From assembly GCA_018398585.1 (NCBI GenBank), contig JAGTTD010000025.1, positions 17,303,578-17,367,577 on the forward strand: a DNA stretch of 64,000 bases, written 5' to 3'. This document shows, piece by piece, positions 60,672 to 64,000 of this stretch. Origin of the DNA: Simmondsia chinensis (lineage: Eukaryota; Streptophyta; Magnoliopsida; Caryophyllales; Simmondsiaceae). Both the position numbers and the translations under genes were made by a program. Every line of letters begins with the position of its first letter. The first letter of the stretch is position 1. Under the pieces are notes generated by a model. That model was not told where the DNA came from. It was given only the letters and a program-made list of their open reading frames with translations, and did no database searches.

Positions 60672-62255
60672 TGATGTGCCTTATTTTTATATATTTTATA
60701 TATTATTCCTATGACATATTCGACGTTTGCATGTGTGTTTCATTGCAATTTAGATACATTGAGGCTTGGAATGCATCAGAGGGTTGAAAAGTGGAGAAAT
60801 CAAGCAAAATTTAGGCATATTTGGAGACTGCATTGAAAAATCCAACCACGTGTAAAAAAAAAGTATCCATCGGGTCAAGATTCGATCAAGAAAAGTCTTT
60901 CCTTTGTGTGCAAATCGATCATCCAAGAATTTTGGTGATCGGTCAAGTTTAAAACGAACAAAAGGATAAAAGAAGAGCCTTCATGACCTAATAATATTCA
61001 ATCCCACTAACAATAACATTGGTATCATGTAGATCTCTTTGAAAGCTTCAATTTGATATATAATTTGGCCTATAACTCTTTACGGATCAAAAGTTATGCA
61101 TATTTTAAATTAATTGTGCTCTCTGCCAAAAAAGACGAGCAAGTGGTCGGAATATGAGGGCATCGAAGACCTAATTTTTCCCACTCTTTGTTCTCCATTC
61201 ACTTCTTCTCCTTCCTTGAGCCACCAACAGAGACCCGATTCTCAGAAAGGCCGAAGCCCAAGTGATTGGAGTATGAGAGAATCGAAGCAAGAGTCAAATC
61301 AACACCGATCAAGAGAGTTTATCAATCCATGAATTTTCTTTCCTTTTTCTCTTTTGAATTAGTAGTTTGTAAATATCATATAGAGGAGTAAATTTGTAGT
61401 TTAGGGGTAAAAGACAGGTAGCTATCCGGATACCGAATTTATGCTTTATTTTTCATAATGATATTTGTTATACTAGTTCCACACTTTTGTGGGGAGTTTT
61501 ATATTTTAAGATTAGTTTTCTCATTATGTGCTTGTAGGCATGCTTTGATTTTTAATTTTATTCGCGTGTTGTCTTATGCTTGTAGCCTAGATTATAGTAT
61601 AACATGTTCTTCATGAGTTGTCAAGGTTAAGATTGCATCTAATTCTGAACACAATCTTTTATACAAATTAATACATAACTAGAAACGATAAAGGAATTTT
61701 TAATGTTATTGAGATAATCCATGCTACACTTAGAGTGATAAGAATGGTTATGTCCCTAGATTAGTTCATTACCCTAAGCCCCTAGTTTAAGTATTAACCT
61801 GGGTTTAAAGTGAAATTAGGTGTGAGAAAGGAATTTAGAAGGGCTATTAAGATAATTCATGCTACATTTGAAGTAATAAGATGGGTTATGCGCCCTTCGA
61901 CTAATTCATTATCCAAAGTCCTAGTTTAATATTAATCTAGGTTTAGAACTTGCAGTTTAAACCTTTAAAGTTATTGCTGTTAAAAAATATAATGAAGGGA
62001 TTCGAGTTAGGCTAACCTAAATTCATACTCTAAGCTAACTTTAATCGATTGACAATTTTAATTTATCTTTTAATTCTTTTAATTTATTTACAAACTCATT
62101 CCTTCAACAAAACTGAATTTCGAATTACTCCATAATCACTGACTTCAACTTTATATTGATTCCTTAAGGATACAACATCAGTATACCTGACGTAGCTACG
62201 ACAAACTCGTACACTTGAGAGTACACGGACTTAAAATACTTTTAAAACCATATCA
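60672..62255 (+). mobile_element. Ty3/gypsy solo LTR inside Copia-5
   Basis: 1,584 bp, TGATGTGCC..CCATATCA, flanked by acact/acacc (60667-60671, 62256-62260). It is homologous in reverse to the LTR at 34593-36116. No internal gypsy sequence remains, so it is an LTR-LTR recombination product. Confidence 0.85.
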
Positions 62256-63862
62256 ACACCCAATGAAAACACGTTTAAAATCTGGAATACCAAAAACCCA
62301 ATATCCCCTCTCCTTATCCTCCATAATTGTGATCTAAGAACCCACATGCTACTCACAGGCAGTCAAAAATTCTCAATGGAAAAAAGTCTTGGCTAATGAA
62401 TTCAATGCCTGGATCCTTAATAACACCTAGGATCTTGTTCCATATAACCCAATAAGAAACCTTGTAGGAAGCACATAGAAATATCGAGTCAAGTATAATG
62501 CGGATGCTCAGTTAAATGGTTTAAAGCTGAACTTGTTGCACAAGGCTTTCACTAATATGAAGGCATTGACTACAAAGAAGCTTTCCGTCATGTTGTAAAA
62601 CCATCTACCATACATTTTATACTTGCGCTCACTATCACATACAACTAGCCCATATGTTAGTTGGATGTCAAAAATGCATTTTTATATGGCATTCTTAAGG
62701 AAGAAGTTCACATAAGGCAACCTCAAGGCTTCATGCATCCCAAATTTCCCAATCATGTATGTCGCCTCCGGAAAGCCTTATATGGTCTAAAACAAGTGCG
62801 GCGAGCCTGGTTCCAATAGTTTAATGCGTTCCTATTGACTCTAGGCTTTGTATGTTGTCGAGTTGACCCATCACTCTTCACTCAAAAGACTCCCACACCC
62901 CTCAATTGTCTTCTCCTCTATGTTGATGACATCATCCTTAATGAAACTGACCCAAACCAACTTCACTACTTGATCGCATCTCTTTCAAACCAATTTGTTG
63001 TGAAAGACCTTGGACCCCTCCACTATATTCTAGGCATTAAGGCCAAACAAGATTACACGAGTCGTTTCCTCTCCCAACACAAGTATACTATTGACCTCCT
63101 AACCAAGCACAACATCCATGATACCAAGCTTGTAAAAACACCTCTCCAATCCCAAGCATATCTTTTTTTTACATGAAGGGGAGCCTCTTGATGACCATAT
63201 CGAGTATAGAAGTGTTGTAGGAGCCTTCTAGTATCTGACAATGATTAGGACTGACATATATGCAGTTAACCTGGTGTACCAATTTATGCATGCCTCTAGG
63301 ACCTCTCATTGGCAGGCCGTTCAACACATTCTCCGATACCTCAAGCACACTCACCATAGACTCATAATCACACCCTCATCCTTGGCCATGATCGTAGCAT
63401 ATGCCGATGCAGATTGGGGCGATGGCCCTAACACACAATGTTCCACTATAGGATACACACTATATTTTGGCCTAAATCTTATTTCTTGGTGAGCAAAGAA
63501 GCAGCCCACAATTTCAAAATCCACAACCGAATCGGAACATCGTCCTGTAGCCCAAGTTGTCGTAGAAAGTGATTGTATGCGATACTTAATGTGCGATCTC
63601 GGACTTCATTATCCAGGACCAATCAAGGTCTACTATGACAATGTCTCTCCTTCCTATTTAGCCGCCAATCCTGTCTCAAAGGAAACATGTAGATGTTGAC
63701 TGCCACTATGTCCGTGAAAAAAGTCCTCAAAGGAAATCTCCAAGTTCACTACACTCCAACCACGAAGCAAATCACCGACATCCTTACAAAAGGACTACTA
63801 GCTAACCGATTTCTCCAACATGAGACCAATTTTTGCGTTACATCACCTCGCTCAGCTTGAGG
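62256..63862 (+). pseudogene. Copia-5 RT-RNase H (broken)
   Basis: Pre-RT PMKTRLKSGIPK then [40 protein letters not shown] and KDLGPLHYILGIK. RNase H follows: MIRTDIYAVNLVYQFMHAS, YADADWGDGPNTQCSTIGY and LTDFSNMRPIFAL near the end. Stops at about 62425, 62475, 62645 and 63175 break the frame. A purine-rich tract (cttgagggggcc) precedes the right LTR. Confidence 0.88.
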
Positions 63863-63867
63863 GGGCC

Positions 63868-64000
63868 TATTAGAGTATATTATTTGTGTTAGAGAATATT
63901 CCTCATGCTAGGGTTTCACCGTCCCATTATACCCCTAGGAGTCTTAATGGCGTGAAGGGCATTAGTGTAATTGCCTTATCTAGCCTTGCCTATATGAAGG
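63868..64000 (+). repeat. Copia-5 right LTR (truncated by window)
   Basis: Starts tattagagtatatt (TG mutated to TA) and continues past the window end. Confidence 0.8.

Larger units (their letters stand above)
59600..64000 (+). mobile_element. Copia-5: internally deleted Ty1/copia element, interrupted and cut by the window end
   Basis: Left LTR remnant 59600-59726 (5' part lost at the LINE junction), a primer-site-like tggtattagagtc (59727), gag start, gypsy solo LTR (60672-62255), pre-RT/RT/RNase H, then the right LTR from 63868 to beyond the window. The LTR match is gagtcttaatRgc/cgtgaagggYattagt in both. RT motifs place it near Copia-3. Confidence 0.87.

Overview
This is nuclear DNA of a eudicot plant. 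The evidence is two intact six-exon inositol transporter genes with plant-type introns, Ty1/copia and Ty3/gypsy retrotransposons primed from plant initiator-Met tRNA, a Helitron, and SINEs whose head is a plant 5S rRNA. I cannot name the species.

Host genes. Two intact INT (plasma-membrane H+/myo-inositol symporter type) genes sit at opposite ends of a retroelement-filled interval. An INT4-like gene lies on the minus strand (5049-7724, 581 aa) and a second INT lies on the plus strand (52757-56102, 589 aa). Both have exons of 136, 71, 336, 108 and 615 nt followed by a last exon of variable length. A decayed paralogue (24804-25848) and a last-exon relic (about 57946-57980) show that this was a tandem INT array. 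INT 5' flank sequence recurs at about 17.9-18.2/23.7-24.8, 28.8, 40.7-41.5/49.9-50.9 and 51.2-52.7 kb.

Layout. 0.2-3.8 kb holds five SINEs, three with a 5S rRNA-derived head. 5.0-7.7 kb is the INT4-like gene. 9.2-16.1 kb is Copia-1, with equal 1,260-bp LTRs. 16.8-17.2 kb is a solo LTR. 18.3-23.4 kb is Copia-2 (minus), inserted in an INT flank. 24.8-25.8 kb is the INT pseudogene. 26.8-27.7 kb is a solo LTR full of GTCGAC palindromes. 28.2-28.8 kb is a terminal-inverted-repeat element. 31.3-33.8 kb is Copia-3 (minus), internally deleted. 34.6-40.7 kb is a Ty3/gypsy remnant (minus) with one LTR, gag and protease but no visible pol. 41.5-49.9 kb is Copia-4, whose right LTR is split by a 2.95-kb Helitron. 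52.8-56.1 kb is the second INT gene with a MITE in intron 4. 56.4 kb is a further 5S-headed SINE. 58.3-59.6 kb is a LINE fragment. 59.6 kb to the window end is Copia-5, interrupted by a gypsy solo LTR.

How it fits together. Only the two INT genes look functional, and all transposon coding regions are broken. The nesting can be ordered: INT duplications, then copia/gypsy insertions into the flanks, then the Helitron into a copia LTR and the gypsy LTR into Copia-5. The most noteworthy item is the 5S rRNA-headed SINE family with a TS/Au-like (TTG)n tail and 16-19 bp target-site duplications.
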